From: Rhodoferax sp.
Lineage (GTDB): Bacteria; Pseudomonadota; Gammaproteobacteria; Burkholderiales; Burkholderiaceae_C
Direction of reading: 5' to 3'
NCBI GenBank assembly: GCA_016463455.1
Contig: JAEMRG010000008.1
Coordinates: forward strand, 1-20,469
Length of the DNA: 20,469 bases
Part shown: positions 14,784 to 20,469 of the stretch, one piece after another
Numbering within the stretch: position 1 is the stretch's first letter
Layout: every line of letters starts with the position of its first letter
The notes under the pieces: generated by a model
Database searches by the model: none
Seen by the model: the letters and a program-made list of their open reading frames with translations, nothing else
What the model was told of the DNA's origin: nothing
Program-made: the position numbers and the translations under genes

Positions 14784-15053
14784 CTATTGGCCTTCGCCGA
14801 AACGGTCGGCCATCAGCGCCAGCAGTGCGTCTATGGCCTCTTGCGCCTGCTCACCCTCGGTCTCGATGCTGAGCTCCGAGCCCAGCCCGGCAGCGAGCAT
14901 CATCACGCCCATGATGCTTTTGGCGTTGACCCTGCGCTCGCCTTTGCTGATCCAGATTTCACAGGGAAAGCTGCCGGCCAGCTTGGTCAGCTTGGCCGAA
15001 GCGCGGGCATGCAAACCCAGTTTATTTACTATGGTGGTAGTGACTTGAATCAT
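14784..15053 (-). CDS. ptsH: PTS phosphocarrier protein HPr
   Basis: An 89-aa HPr, the standard length. NKLGLHARASAKL carries the phosphorylated His15, and NAKSIMGVMMLAA carries Ser46, the position that HPr kinase/phosphorylase modifies in organisms that have it. The frame extends upstream to 15143, but MIQVTTTIVNKLG is the conserved start, so the ATG at 15053 is used. It begins 4 bp after the stop of the EIIA gene and ends 19 bp before ptsI, consistent with one transcript and probably translational coupling with the EIIA gene. Confidence 0.96.
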   Translation of the reverse strand: MIQVTTTIVNKLGLHARASAKLTKLAGSFPCEIWISKGERRVNAKSIMGVMMLAAGLGSELSIETEGEQAQEAIDALLALMADRFGEGQ

Positions 15054-15057
15054 GGGC

Positions 15058-15468
15058 TCAGGCCGGTTGGATAAGCGGTGTGACGGGGGCGACTTCAACG
15101 ATACATTGCTTGCCGCCGGCAAGCGCGCGCGCCACCAAGGCATCCATAGACTCGTGGCGGTAATTCACGGTGCGCAGCAGCATGGGCAAATTAACGCCTG
15201 CGACCAATTTGCATTGCTGATGATCGGCAATTTTCCGCGCGATATTGCAGGGCGTTGCGCCAAGGACATCCGTCAGCACCAACACCGAGTTCGTGTCGCT
15301 GGCCTGCAGGCAGGCCTGTACACGCTGCTGGGTGGCTTCGGGCGCCTCGTCAGGCGCTACGTCGATAGCACGCAAACTAGCGGCAACTTCCGGGAACACA
15401 TGCAAGACACAGCTACGTAAGGCGCTAGCCAGCGGCGCATGGGCAATGATCAAAATATCGATGGACAT
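15058..15468 (-). CDS. PTS EIIA component, mannose family
   Basis: A 136-aa EIIA of the mannose class. It starts MSIDILIIAHAPLASAL with the phospho-acceptor His10 in the standard place. VLVLTDVLGATPCNIARK at about residues 68-85 and KLVAGVNLPMLLRTVNYR match the EIIA(Man) fold. The ATG at 15468 is used; the open frame to 15531 adds non-homologous residues. In Betaproteobacteria this protein is encoded with HPr and enzyme I but without EIIB/C/D, and it is generally thought to have a regulatory function. Here, too, no permease component is present. In many relatives a glutathione synthetase gene precedes this cluster; here an unrelated lipoprotein gene does. Confidence 0.92.
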   Translation of the reverse strand: MSIDILIIAHAPLASALRSCVLHVFPEVAASLRAIDVAPDEAPEATQQRVQACLQASDTNSVLVLTDVLGATPCNIARKIADHQQCKLVAGVNLPMLLRTVNYRHESMDALVARALAGGKQCIVEVAPVTPLIQPA

Positions 15469-15546
15469 GCAATGTAGTCGAAGGTGTCTGTCTATTATGC
15501 GTGCTCCAGATGAAACCACTAGCCCTTGCAAGCGCCTTTACCGTGG

Positions 15547-16149
15547 CTATGGCCATTGAAATGCACCGAAAAATGGCTCCTCCATTTCAGCGCGAATCAC
15601 AGGGGCGTACAAGGCCCAATGGTAAATGTCCTGGTCGCGCTGCACCCAGATCCAACGTGCTTGCACCGCCTGTCCACGCGGGTTGTTGCCGCTGGCTTGA
15701 TAGACCGTTAGCGCGGGGCGGGCACCCAGCGCGGGGAGCGGCGTAGTCAGAGGCAATGCGGTGCTGCCCATGGCCTGCAAAGCCTGCATGCGCCAGGCAT
15801 CGATGACAGCCTGGGCCTGCACGCCTTGTCCAAGGCGGGTGTGGCTAATGGCATACAGCCCCCCGTCGGCTTCACAACCGACCATAGCCAAGGTCAGTTC
15901 CAAGCCAGCCAAGGAGACGGGGCGCTGTGCCTGGTCGGGTTTGCAAGGCAAAGTGGCCTGCAAGCCGTCAAGGCTGACGCTTCGCCAGTTCAGCGCCGGG
16001 CTACAGGCCCCCAGCAGTAGGCACAGCGCCAACAAGCGGCTTGTGCGCCCTATCGCATCCGCTGCAAACGCCTGTGGTACGCGCCTATGCGTTTGCAGCC
16101 CTGGTATTGACAAGATGTCCGGTATTGTTCTACTGCCTAAAGTTGTCAT
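15547..16149 (-). CDS. Lipoprotein of unknown function
   Basis: I do not recognise the family. A hydrophobic run ending in the lipobox LLGAC (Cys49 counted from the ATG at 16149) points to export and lipid attachment. The mature part is about 150 aa with two further cysteines (PCKP and VGCEAD) that could form a disulphide, and ends WIWVQRDQDIYHWALYAPV followed by a Trp-Pro end. The start is uncertain: the frame is open to 16200, no ATG lies closer to the signal region than 16149, and a TTG at 16113 is another choice. An ATG at 16149 would overlap the cytochrome c' gene by 20 bp. The N-terminal extension before the lipobox is unusually long, and its DNA contains an 11-bp inverted repeat (16061-16099). 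Confidence 0.65.
   Translation of the reverse strand: MTTLGSRTIPDILSIPGLQTHRRVPQAFAADAIGRTSRLLALCLLLGACSPALNWRSVSLDGLQATLPCKPDQAQRPVSLAGLELTLAMVGCEADGGLYAISHTRLGQGVQAQAVIDAWRMQALQAMGSTALPLTTPLPALGARPALTVYQASGNNPRGQAVQARWIWVQRDQDIYHWALYAPVIRAEMEEPFFGAFQWP
16061..16099. repeat. Perfect 11-bp inverted repeat over the lipoprotein's N-terminal codons
   Basis: GCTGCAAACGC (16061-16071) and GCGTTTGCAGC (16089-16099) are exact inverted copies with a 17-nt spacer. They lie just before the signal-peptide codons of the lipoprotein and 30 bp after the cytochrome c' stop. It may be an RNA hairpin controlling translation or attenuating transcription, or a protein-binding site. There is no T-run on the minus strand. 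Confidence 0.55.
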
Positions 16150-16597
16150 GGCAATTTTTGCAAGCACCCGCCACGCTGGCCACCGCAGGCTTGAGGGCAT
16201 CGAGCGTGCCCACGCGGGCGGCCACGTTGAGCTTAGTCAACTCAGCCTGCATCTTGTCTGCAGCTTCGGCAAAGCGGGCCTTGTCCATCCAAATTTCCGG
16301 CTTAGCCTTGGTTTCTCCTTTGTCGCTGCCCTCGGGGAAAGCTGCCCAAGGCAATTTGGACATGGTTTCTGCGAGCGCGGCATTCTCGGCGGCAGCTTTG
16401 GCATCGTAAGGGGCTCGTCCGCCGGCCATAGCGGCTACCCGGCCAAAATGTGCTCCCATCACCGTCAATGCGGCTTTGCGGTATTTAATCGCGTCTTCCG
16501 CCTTGGCAAATTGCGCATGGGCGGGCATGGCAAGGCTGCCGATACATAGCAGAAGGGTGGCCACATAGCGTGCGGGCGTGGATGGTGTGTGCTTCAT
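16130..16597 (-). CDS. Cytochrome c' (class II cytochrome c)
   Basis: A 155-aa periplasmic heme protein with a signal peptide ending at about Ala28 (PAHA) and a helix-rich mature chain. The heme-binding site is at the very C-terminus: CKNCHDNFR (C146, C149, H150), the diagnostic position for cytochrome c'. The distal site in this family is normally hydrophobic and binds NO or CO, so NO binding or relief of nitrosative stress is the usual proposal. The start at 16597 is supported by GGGAG 5 nt upstream; the longer frame to 16609 is not. It is divergent from a cytochrome b561-type gene, a pairing seen in other Proteobacteria, where the b protein may be its redox partner. Confidence 0.93.
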   Translation of the reverse strand: MKHTPSTPARYVATLLLCIGSLAMPAHAQFAKAEDAIKYRKAALTVMGAHFGRVAAMAGGRAPYDAKAAAENAALAETMSKLPWAAFPEGSDKGETKAKPEIWMDKARFAEAADKMQAELTKLNVAARVGTLDALKPAVASVAGACKNCHDNFRQ

Positions 16598-16624
16598 GAT
16601 TACTCCCAATGGTTTAAATGTTTC

Positions 16625-16646
16625 TTGGCCACATTCCTAGGGCCAA
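16625..16646. promoter_or_regulatory. Inverted repeat in the cytochrome c'/b561 divergent region
   Basis: TTGGCC and GGCCAA are perfect 6-bp arms with a 10-nt spacer, 28 bp upstream of the cytochrome c' start. Position and symmetry suggest an operator, but no known regulator motif is recognisable. A second small palindrome, GGCTTTAAGCC, lies at 16744-16754 before the b561 gene. I could not pick out confident -35/-10 boxes. Confidence 0.35.
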
Positions 16647-16781
16647 ATCGCTATTTTGCCTTTGTCGTTTAGTTGAGTACGGCCTGGGGCTTTACGATTG
16701 ACTGGGAGTCGCGGGCCCAATCCTCTATTTGTGGCTAGACTTGGGCTTTAAGCCTTGGGCGACTTCGTGGGAGCAGATAAT

Positions 16782-17450
16782 TTGTTTGCGGTTCGAGTCT
16801 GGGATTTACCGACGCGTCTGTGCCACGGGGCCATAGGCCTGCTTTTCATGGGCTTAGTGCTTAGCGGGCAAATCGGAGGCGATGCCATGGTTTGGCATAT
16901 GCGCTGCGGCTACGCCATGCTAAGCCTGGTGATGTGGCGCATCGTCTGGGGCTTTGCGGGCGGCTATTGGTCCCGCTTTTTCAGTTTTGTGTCAACACCT
17001 TTGCAGGCCTGGCGTTACGCACGCCAGCCTTTGGCGCAGATGCAGCCGGCTGTGGGACATAACCCTTTGGGCGCTTGGTCGGTGCTGGCAATGTTGTCTT
17101 TTTTGGGGCTGCAAGCGCTAGCCGGTCTGTTTAGCGACGACCAAATTGCCACTAGTGGGCCACTGGTGGCTCGGGTTAGCAATGCATGGGTGGAACTGGC
17201 TACCCAATGGCACACCGGGCCGGGCAAATGGGCGCTGATAGCTTTGGTGGTGTTGCACCTTGGCAGCGTTTACTGGTATCTGCGGGTACGCCGGATTGAT
17301 TTGTTAAGGCCCATGCTCACTGGCGACAAGATCCTGGCAAACCCTGCGCAGGCCAGCAAGGACAACAAGGCCTCGCGCGTGCTGGCTGGGCTGCTCTTGT
17401 TGCTTTGCGCCACGGCGGTGGGCTTAATTGTCCGAAGCGGCCCGCTATGA
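16782..17450 (+). CDS. Cytochrome b561-type membrane protein (Ni/Fe-hydrogenase cytochrome b family)
   Basis: A 222-aa integral membrane di-heme cytochrome b. It opens FAVRVWDLPTRLCHG, the usual N-terminus of this family, with candidate heme-ligand or conserved histidines H15, H39, H93 (in GHNPLGAWS), H144 and H159, and five or so hydrophobic segments including a C-terminal one at about 199-216. These proteins carry electrons between the quinone pool and periplasmic partners. I chose the TTG at 16782 because GGGAG (16769-16773) lies 8 nt before it; the frame is also open to a TTG at 16755. Where relatives have RLFHW, this protein has RLCHG. It is divergent from cytochrome c', its probable partner, and its TGA overlaps the ATG of the following GNAT gene. 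Confidence 0.88.
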   Translation: MFAVRVWDLPTRLCHGAIGLLFMGLVLSGQIGGDAMVWHMRCGYAMLSLVMWRIVWGFAGGYWSRFFSFVSTPLQAWRYARQPLAQMQPAVGHNPLGAWSVLAMLSFLGLQALAGLFSDDQIATSGPLVARVSNAWVELATQWHTGPGKWALIALVVLHLGSVYWYLRVRRIDLLRPMLTGDKILANPAQASKDNKASRVLAGLLLLLCATAVGLIVRSGPL

Positions 17451-17956
17451 GTGCCACAAGTCCAGCGACCATGGGGCCGGCAGTGCGCTTGTGCGTCCCA
17501 GATTGCGCCCGCTCGCTTGTCGCGGCGCGCCTGATATTGCGGGAATATGCAGGCGCTTTGGCGGTACCAGAATGCCTCACCAGTTTTGAGCAGGAATTGA
17601 GTGCACTGCCCGGGGACTATGCAGCGCCAAGAGGCCAACTGCTGCTCGCAATGGCAGGGGATGAAGTGCTGGCTTGCTGCGCTTTGCGACCTTTGGACAA
17701 TGTGGACTACAGCAATGCCTGCGAAATACGGCGCCTGTACGTGCGCCCTGTGCACCGGGGCTTAGGGCTGGGCAGAAGGCTCACCGAAGCGCAAATGGAT
17801 TTTGCGCGCATACAAGGCTATAGCTGCATGCTGCTGGATACGCTGAGCGAGATGGAGGCCGCGCGCGCGCTGTACGAGGACCTGGGATTTCAAGAAGTCC
17901 CACCTTACTACTTCAACCCTATCGCCGGGGCGCACTACCTGAAAGTGCAACTCTAG
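17447..17956 (+). CDS. GNAT-family N-acetyltransferase
   Basis: A 169-aa cytosolic acetyl-CoA-dependent acyltransferase. Motif A is clear: EIRRLYVRPVHRGLGLGRRL at about 93-112 with the acetyl-CoA pyrophosphate loop R-G-L-G-L-G. Motif B follows as EAARALYEDLGFQEVPPYY at about 137-155. The acceptor is unknown. The ATG at 17447 overlaps the TGA of the b561 gene (ATGA), so translation is likely coupled; the frame is open further upstream, but only inside that gene. The N-terminal 25 residues are not conserved in the fold and may be a linker. A 10-bp inverted repeat covers its stop codon. Confidence 0.9.
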   Translation: MSATSPATMGPAVRLCVPDCARSLVAARLILREYAGALAVPECLTSFEQELSALPGDYAAPRGQLLLAMAGDEVLACCALRPLDNVDYSNACEIRRLYVRPVHRGLGLGRRLTEAQMDFARIQGYSCMLLDTLSEMEAARALYEDLGFQEVPPYYFNPIAGAHYLKVQL

Positions 17957-17979
17957 TCAGCACGGCCGCCTAGAGTTGC
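17947..17979. terminator. Bidirectional hairpin between convergent GNAT and peroxiredoxin genes
   Basis: GCAACTCTAG (17947-17956) and CTAGAGTTGC (17970-17979) form a perfect 10-bp stem with a 13-nt loop. The left arm contains the GNAT TAG stop codon. The peroxiredoxin gene ends 16 bp further on. No T-run follows on either side, so it may only stall polymerase or block 3' exonucleases. Confidence 0.4.
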
Positions 17980-17994
17980 CTGCCCGGCCCTTAA

Positions 17995-18501
17995 TCAGGC
18001 CTTTGCCTGTGCCAGCAAAGTGGCTGCATCACTGACTTCGAATTTACCGGGGCCTTCGACGTTGAGTGTGACGACCTTGCCGTCTTTGACCAACATGGAA
18101 TAGCGGTTGCTGCGCACCCCCATGCCGCGCGTGGTCAAGTCCAAGACCAAGCCGGTGGCTTTGGCAAAGTCGCCGCTGCCATCGCCCAACATACGCACTT
18201 TGGTGCCGGTATTTTGCTCGCGTGCCCAGGCGCCCATCACAAAAGCGTCATTCACGCTCAGGCACCAGATTTCATCGACGCCAGCGGCTTTGAAGTCTTC
18301 GTAATGTGTCACAAAACCAGGCACGTGCTTAACCGAGCAAGTCGGCGTGAATGCACCGGGCAATGCAAACAGGGCAATGGTCTTACCGGCGCTGGCTTTG
18401 GCCACATCGACGGCGTTGGGGCCAATGCTGCATCCTTGCGCCTCGACCTCGTGGTACTCCATAAGGGTGGTGGCGGGCAGGGTGTCTCCAACTTGAATCA
18501 T
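17995..18501 (-). CDS. Peroxiredoxin (Prx5-like)
   Basis: A 168-aa thiol peroxidase of the Prx5/redoxin group, which reduces peroxides using a thiol or glutathione/glutaredoxin system. The peroxidatic motif PGAFTPTCSVKHVPGF carries Cys55, and Arg in LTTRGMGVRSNRYSML probably completes the active site. Further cysteines are C24 and C80; whether one resolves the disulphide is unclear. The start at 18501 is fixed by AAGGAG 6 nt upstream. It follows the terminator after rpsQ and so is probably transcribed independently of the ribosomal operon. Confidence 0.93.
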   Translation of the reverse strand: MIQVGDTLPATTLMEYHEVEAQGCSIGPNAVDVAKASAGKTIALFALPGAFTPTCSVKHVPGFVTHYEDFKAAGVDEIWCLSVNDAFVMGAWAREQNTGTKVRMLGDGSGDFAKATGLVLDLTTRGMGVRSNRYSMLVKDGKVVTLNVEGPGKFEVSDAATLLAQAKA

Positions 18502-18520
18502 GGGTGCTCCTTCTATCAGT

Positions 18521-18559
18521 TGCAAAAAATGAAAACGGCCCAAATATTGTGGGCCGTTT
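18521..18559 (-). terminator. Rho-independent terminator after rpsQ
   Basis: AAACGGCCCA and TGGGCCGTTT form a perfect 10-bp stem with a 7-nt loop. On the minus strand the stem is followed by TTTTCATTTTTT. It lies 33 bp after the rpsQ stop and marks the end of the S10 transcript here. Confidence 0.85.
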
Positions 18560-18591
18560 GTTGGTTTCGTGCAGCGCGAGGCTGCAAAAAC

Positions 18592-18861
18592 TTATACCGC
18601 TGCGGCCTTTTCCACCAAACGGGTCGCTAACCAGTTTTTGGTCTTGGAAATCGGACGGCTTTCGGTGATCTCGATCATATCGCCCATTTTGTACTCGCCC
18701 TTTTCATCATGGGCGTGGTACTTGCTGGATTTACCGACGATCTTGCCATAGAGCGCGTGCTTAACGCGGCGCTCGATCAGCACGGTCACGGTCTTGGTCC
18801 GCTTGTCGCTGACGACCTTGCCAATCAAGGTGCGTTTGAGGGATTGTTTAGCTTCCGTCAT
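18592..18861 (-). CDS. rpsQ: Small ribosomal subunit protein uS17
   Basis: 89 aa, the normal length for S17, which binds 16S rRNA early in 30S assembly. RTLIGKVVSDKRTKTVTVLIER at the N-terminus (OB fold), then KYHAHDEKGEYKMGD and IEITESRPISKTKNW, are diagnostic. The start at 18861 has AAGGAG 7 nt upstream; the longer frame to 18924 overlaps rpmC and is not used. It is the last gene of the S10 operon in this genome and is followed by a terminator. Confidence 0.97.
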   Translation of the reverse strand: MTEAKQSLKRTLIGKVVSDKRTKTVTVLIERRVKHALYGKIVGKSSKYHAHDEKGEYKMGDMIEITESRPISKTKNWLATRLVEKAAAV

Positions 18862-18871
18862 GGTGTGCTCC

Positions 18872-19078
18872 TTAGGTGGCAGATGATTCAGCGCGCTGCT
18901 TTTCAACCAGAATGGTCTTAGCACGGGCGATGGCGCGACGTGCTGTGGGCAGCGTTGCGGTGTTGGTTATTTGTTGCGTTGCCTTTTGCATGCGCAGACC
19001 AAAGTGAGCACGTTGCAGCTCTTTGATCTCCGTTTTTAGGCCAGCAATGTCTTTTTTGCGCAGTTCAGTCGATTTCAT
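18872..19078 (-). CDS. rpmC: Large ribosomal subunit protein uL29
   Basis: 68 aa, beginning MKSTELRKKDIAGLK, the standard L29 N-terminus; the two-helix protein sits near the peptide exit tunnel. Two in-frame ATGs lie close together at 19084 and 19078. AGGAG is only 1 nt from the first but 7 nt from the second, so the second is chosen. It starts 14 bp after the rplP stop and ends 10 bp before rpsQ. Confidence 0.95.
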   Translation of the reverse strand: MKSTELRKKDIAGLKTEIKELQRAHFGLRMQKATQQITNTATLPTARRAIARAKTILVEKQRAESSAT

Positions 19079-19092
19079 AGTCATGCTCCTGA

Positions 19093-19509
19093 TTACTGGC
19101 CAATCATGCGACTGACAAAAGTCGTGCGCAGAGGCAGTTTGGCACCGGCAAGGCGGAAGGCCTCGCGCGCCAGGGTTTCGGACACGCCCAGGATCTCGAA
19201 CACGATTTTGCCGGGCTGAATTTCAGCCACGTAGTACTCGGGGTTGCCCTTGCCGTTACCCATACGCACCTCAGCGGGCTTTTGGGAAATCGGCTTGTCC
19301 GGGAAGACACGGATCCAGATACGTCCGCCACGTTTAACGTGACGCGAAATGGCACGGCGAGCGGCCTCGATCTGGCGGGCCGTCAAACGGCCCCGGTCGG
19401 TGCACTTCAGACCAAAATCACCGAATGCGACCGAGCTGCCCCGGGTAGCGATGCCGGTGTTACGGCCTTTTTGCTCTTTGCGGTATTTGCGACGAGCGGG
19501 TTGCAACAT
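19093..19509 (-). CDS. rplP: Large ribosomal subunit protein uL16
   Basis: 138 aa, starting MLQPARRKYRKEQKGR and containing RGGRIWIRVFPDKPIS and VRMGNGKGNPEYYVA, all standard for L16, which contacts the A-site tRNA and organises 23S rRNA. The ribosome-binding site AAGGAG 6 nt before the ATG lies within the last codons of rpsC, giving tight coupling; the start lies 2 bp after the rpsC stop. Confidence 0.98.
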   Translation of the reverse strand: MLQPARRKYRKEQKGRNTGIATRGSSVAFGDFGLKCTDRGRLTARQIEAARRAISRHVKRGGRIWIRVFPDKPISQKPAEVRMGNGKGNPEYYVAEIQPGKIVFEILGVSETLAREAFRLAGAKLPLRTTFVSRMIGQ

Positions 19510-19511
19510 GA

Positions 19512-20411
19512 TTATTCTCCTTTGCCGTCAGCTGCTGCAGCTGGCGCGGCGACGGTGCGTACGCGCTTAACGGCGGGTTTAGGGGCTTTTAGGCCACCGG
19601 CTTCAGCAGGTTTGTCGCTGCCGTCAGACGGAGCGGCATTGCTGCCCAAAGTACGACGGGCACCACGGGGTGCGGGACGGTCAGCACCGGGACGGCCTGG
19701 GCCGCCACGGTCATCGCGGCGCGGCGGACGCGGGCGGCGATCTTCTTCGGTGCGCTGCTCAGTGGCAGCTGGCAGATCATTACGACCCAGGGTGTCGCCT
19801 TTGTAGACCCAGACCTTCACGCCAATAATGCCGTACGTGGTCTTGGCTTCGGACACACCATAGTCGATGTCTGCACGCAGGGTATGCAATGGCACACGGC
19901 CTTCACGGTACCACTCAGTACGCGCAATCTCGATGCCATTTAAACGGCCCGCCGACATGATCTTGATGCCCAGGGCACCCAGACGCATGGCGTTTTGCAT
20001 GGCGCGTTTCATGGCGCGACGGAACATGATGCGTTTTTCGAGCTGCTGCGTGATGCTGTCGGCAATCAACTTGGCATCGATTTCGGGCTTGCGCACTTCT
20101 TCGATGTTGACCGCCACTGGCACGCCGAGCTGCTTGCCCAGATCGCGCTTGAGGTTTTCAATGTCCTCGCCCTTTTTGCCGATGACAACTCCGGGGCGCG
20201 AAGAAAAAATCGTGATGCGCGCGTTCTTGGCAGGACGCTCGATCAGGACGCGCGAAACCGACGCATTTTTCAGCTTGACCTTGAGGTATTCACGTACCTT
20301 GATGTCTTCGGCCAACATGCCAGCAAAGTCACGGTCGCTGGCATACCAGCGCGAGGACCAGTTACGGCTCACCGACAGGCGAAAACCAGTGGGGTGGATT
20401 TTTTGTCCCAT
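19512..20411 (-). CDS. rpsC: Small ribosomal subunit protein uS3 with a long C-terminal extension
   Basis: 299 aa against about 233 in E. coli. The conserved part runs from MGQKIHPTGFRLSVSRNWSS through the KH domain (SRPGVVIGKKGEDIENLK, GxxG loop) to VKVWVYKGDTLGRND at about residue 212. The last 85 residues are low in complexity: first Arg/Pro/Gly/Asp-rich (PRPPRRDDRGGPGRPG), then Ala/Lys/Pro-rich to the end. This tail lacks a fold and is probably disordered and RNA-binding; similar tails are known to me from other Burkholderiales S3 proteins. S3 sits at the mRNA entry of the 30S subunit and has helicase activity together with S4 and S5. It follows rplV by 16 bp. Confidence 0.97.
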   Translation of the reverse strand: MGQKIHPTGFRLSVSRNWSSRWYASDRDFAGMLAEDIKVREYLKVKLKNASVSRVLIERPAKNARITIFSSRPGVVIGKKGEDIENLKRDLGKQLGVPVAVNIEEVRKPEIDAKLIADSITQQLEKRIMFRRAMKRAMQNAMRLGALGIKIMSAGRLNGIEIARTEWYREGRVPLHTLRADIDYGVSEAKTTYGIIGVKVWVYKGDTLGRNDLPAATEQRTEEDRRPRPPRRDDRGGPGRPGADRPAPRGARRTLGSNAAPSDGSDKPAEAGGLKAPKPAVKRVRTVAAPAAAADGKGE

Positions 20412-20427
20412 ATCTTCCAGGCCTTTA

Positions 20428-20469
20428 TCAGTTACCGACCGTCACGTACACATGGCACGTGGGCTTGCG
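20428..20469 (-). CDS. rplV: Large ribosomal subunit protein uL22, C-terminal end (partial)
   Basis: Thirteen codons and a TGA (20428-20430) are visible on the minus strand, reading RKPTCHVYVTVGN. This matches the end of L22, whose final strand typically reads SHITVVV or CHIYVAV. The position directly before rpsC agrees with the S10 operon order. The rest lies outside the window. Confidence 0.85.
   Translation of the reverse strand, partial: RKPTCHVYVTVGN

Noticed and set aside
15549..15556. ATGGCCAT palindrome near the lipoprotein stop
   Set aside because: An 8-bp palindrome is expected by chance at this scale, and it has no flanking structure or T-run.
1..20469. Mobile elements, phage genes, defence systems, CRISPR arrays or tRNA genes
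   Set aside because: I looked for transposases, integrases, regularly spaced repeats, tRNA-like arms and toxin or nuclease motifs and saw none; the gene content is ordinary chromosomal.

Overview
The window looks like a chromosomal segment of a betaproteobacterium of the order Burkholderiales, most likely Comamonadaceae (Rhodoferax, Polaromonas and Limnohabitans are the kind of genus I have in mind). The reasons are the GC-rich, Burkholderiales-style proteins, a mannose-type EIIA-HPr-EI phosphotransferase cluster without a sugar permease, and an S10 ribosomal operon that stops after rpsQ and is followed by a peroxiredoxin. I see no tRNA, rRNA, insertion sequence, prophage or CRISPR array. The assignment rests on recall of protein families, not on a search.

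Layout. Positions 1-410: the 3' end of a class I methyltransferase on the plus strand. Positions 453-3893, minus strand: an NhaR-type LysR regulator, an EamA/DMT transporter and a cytochrome P450 in one direction. Positions 3894-4588: a divergent control region with a dyad operator candidate and a good sigma-70 promoter, leading to an Rrf2/IscR-like regulator that lacks the Fe-S ligand loop. Positions 4620-8854: a group built around pyrroloquinoline quinone (PQQ). It holds a small periplasmic cytochrome c and a secreted PQQ-dependent sugar/sorbosone-type dehydrogenase (both minus), then, divergently, a TonB-dependent receptor that strongly resembles E. coli YncD/PqqU, the PQQ transporter. A degraded 3' remnant of a second dehydrogenase lies beside the cytochrome. 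Positions 8932-9723: a DUF3047 lipoprotein. Positions 9791-12989, plus strand: glutaryl-CoA dehydrogenase, a YghZ/Gpr-type aldo/keto reductase and a YddG-like exporter, closely packed. Positions 12986-15468, minus strand: EIIA(Man), HPr and enzyme I. Positions 15547-16597, minus strand: a lipoprotein of unknown function downstream of a cytochrome c'. Positions 16782-17956, plus strand: a cytochrome b561-type membrane protein overlapping a GNAT acetyltransferase. Positions 17995-20469, minus strand: peroxiredoxin, then, upstream of it and separated by a terminator, rpsQ, rpmC, rplP, rpsC and the end of rplV.

How the parts may work together. The most coherent unit is the PQQ group: an outer-membrane receptor for the cofactor, a periplasmic apo-dehydrogenase that needs it, and a cytochrome c that could take the electrons. 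No PQQ biosynthesis gene lies in the window, so this could be a cofactor-scavenging oxidation module. Cytochrome c' and the divergent b561 protein form a second periplasm/membrane redox pair. The three PTS proteins form a phosphorelay with no transport component here, which suggests a regulatory role.
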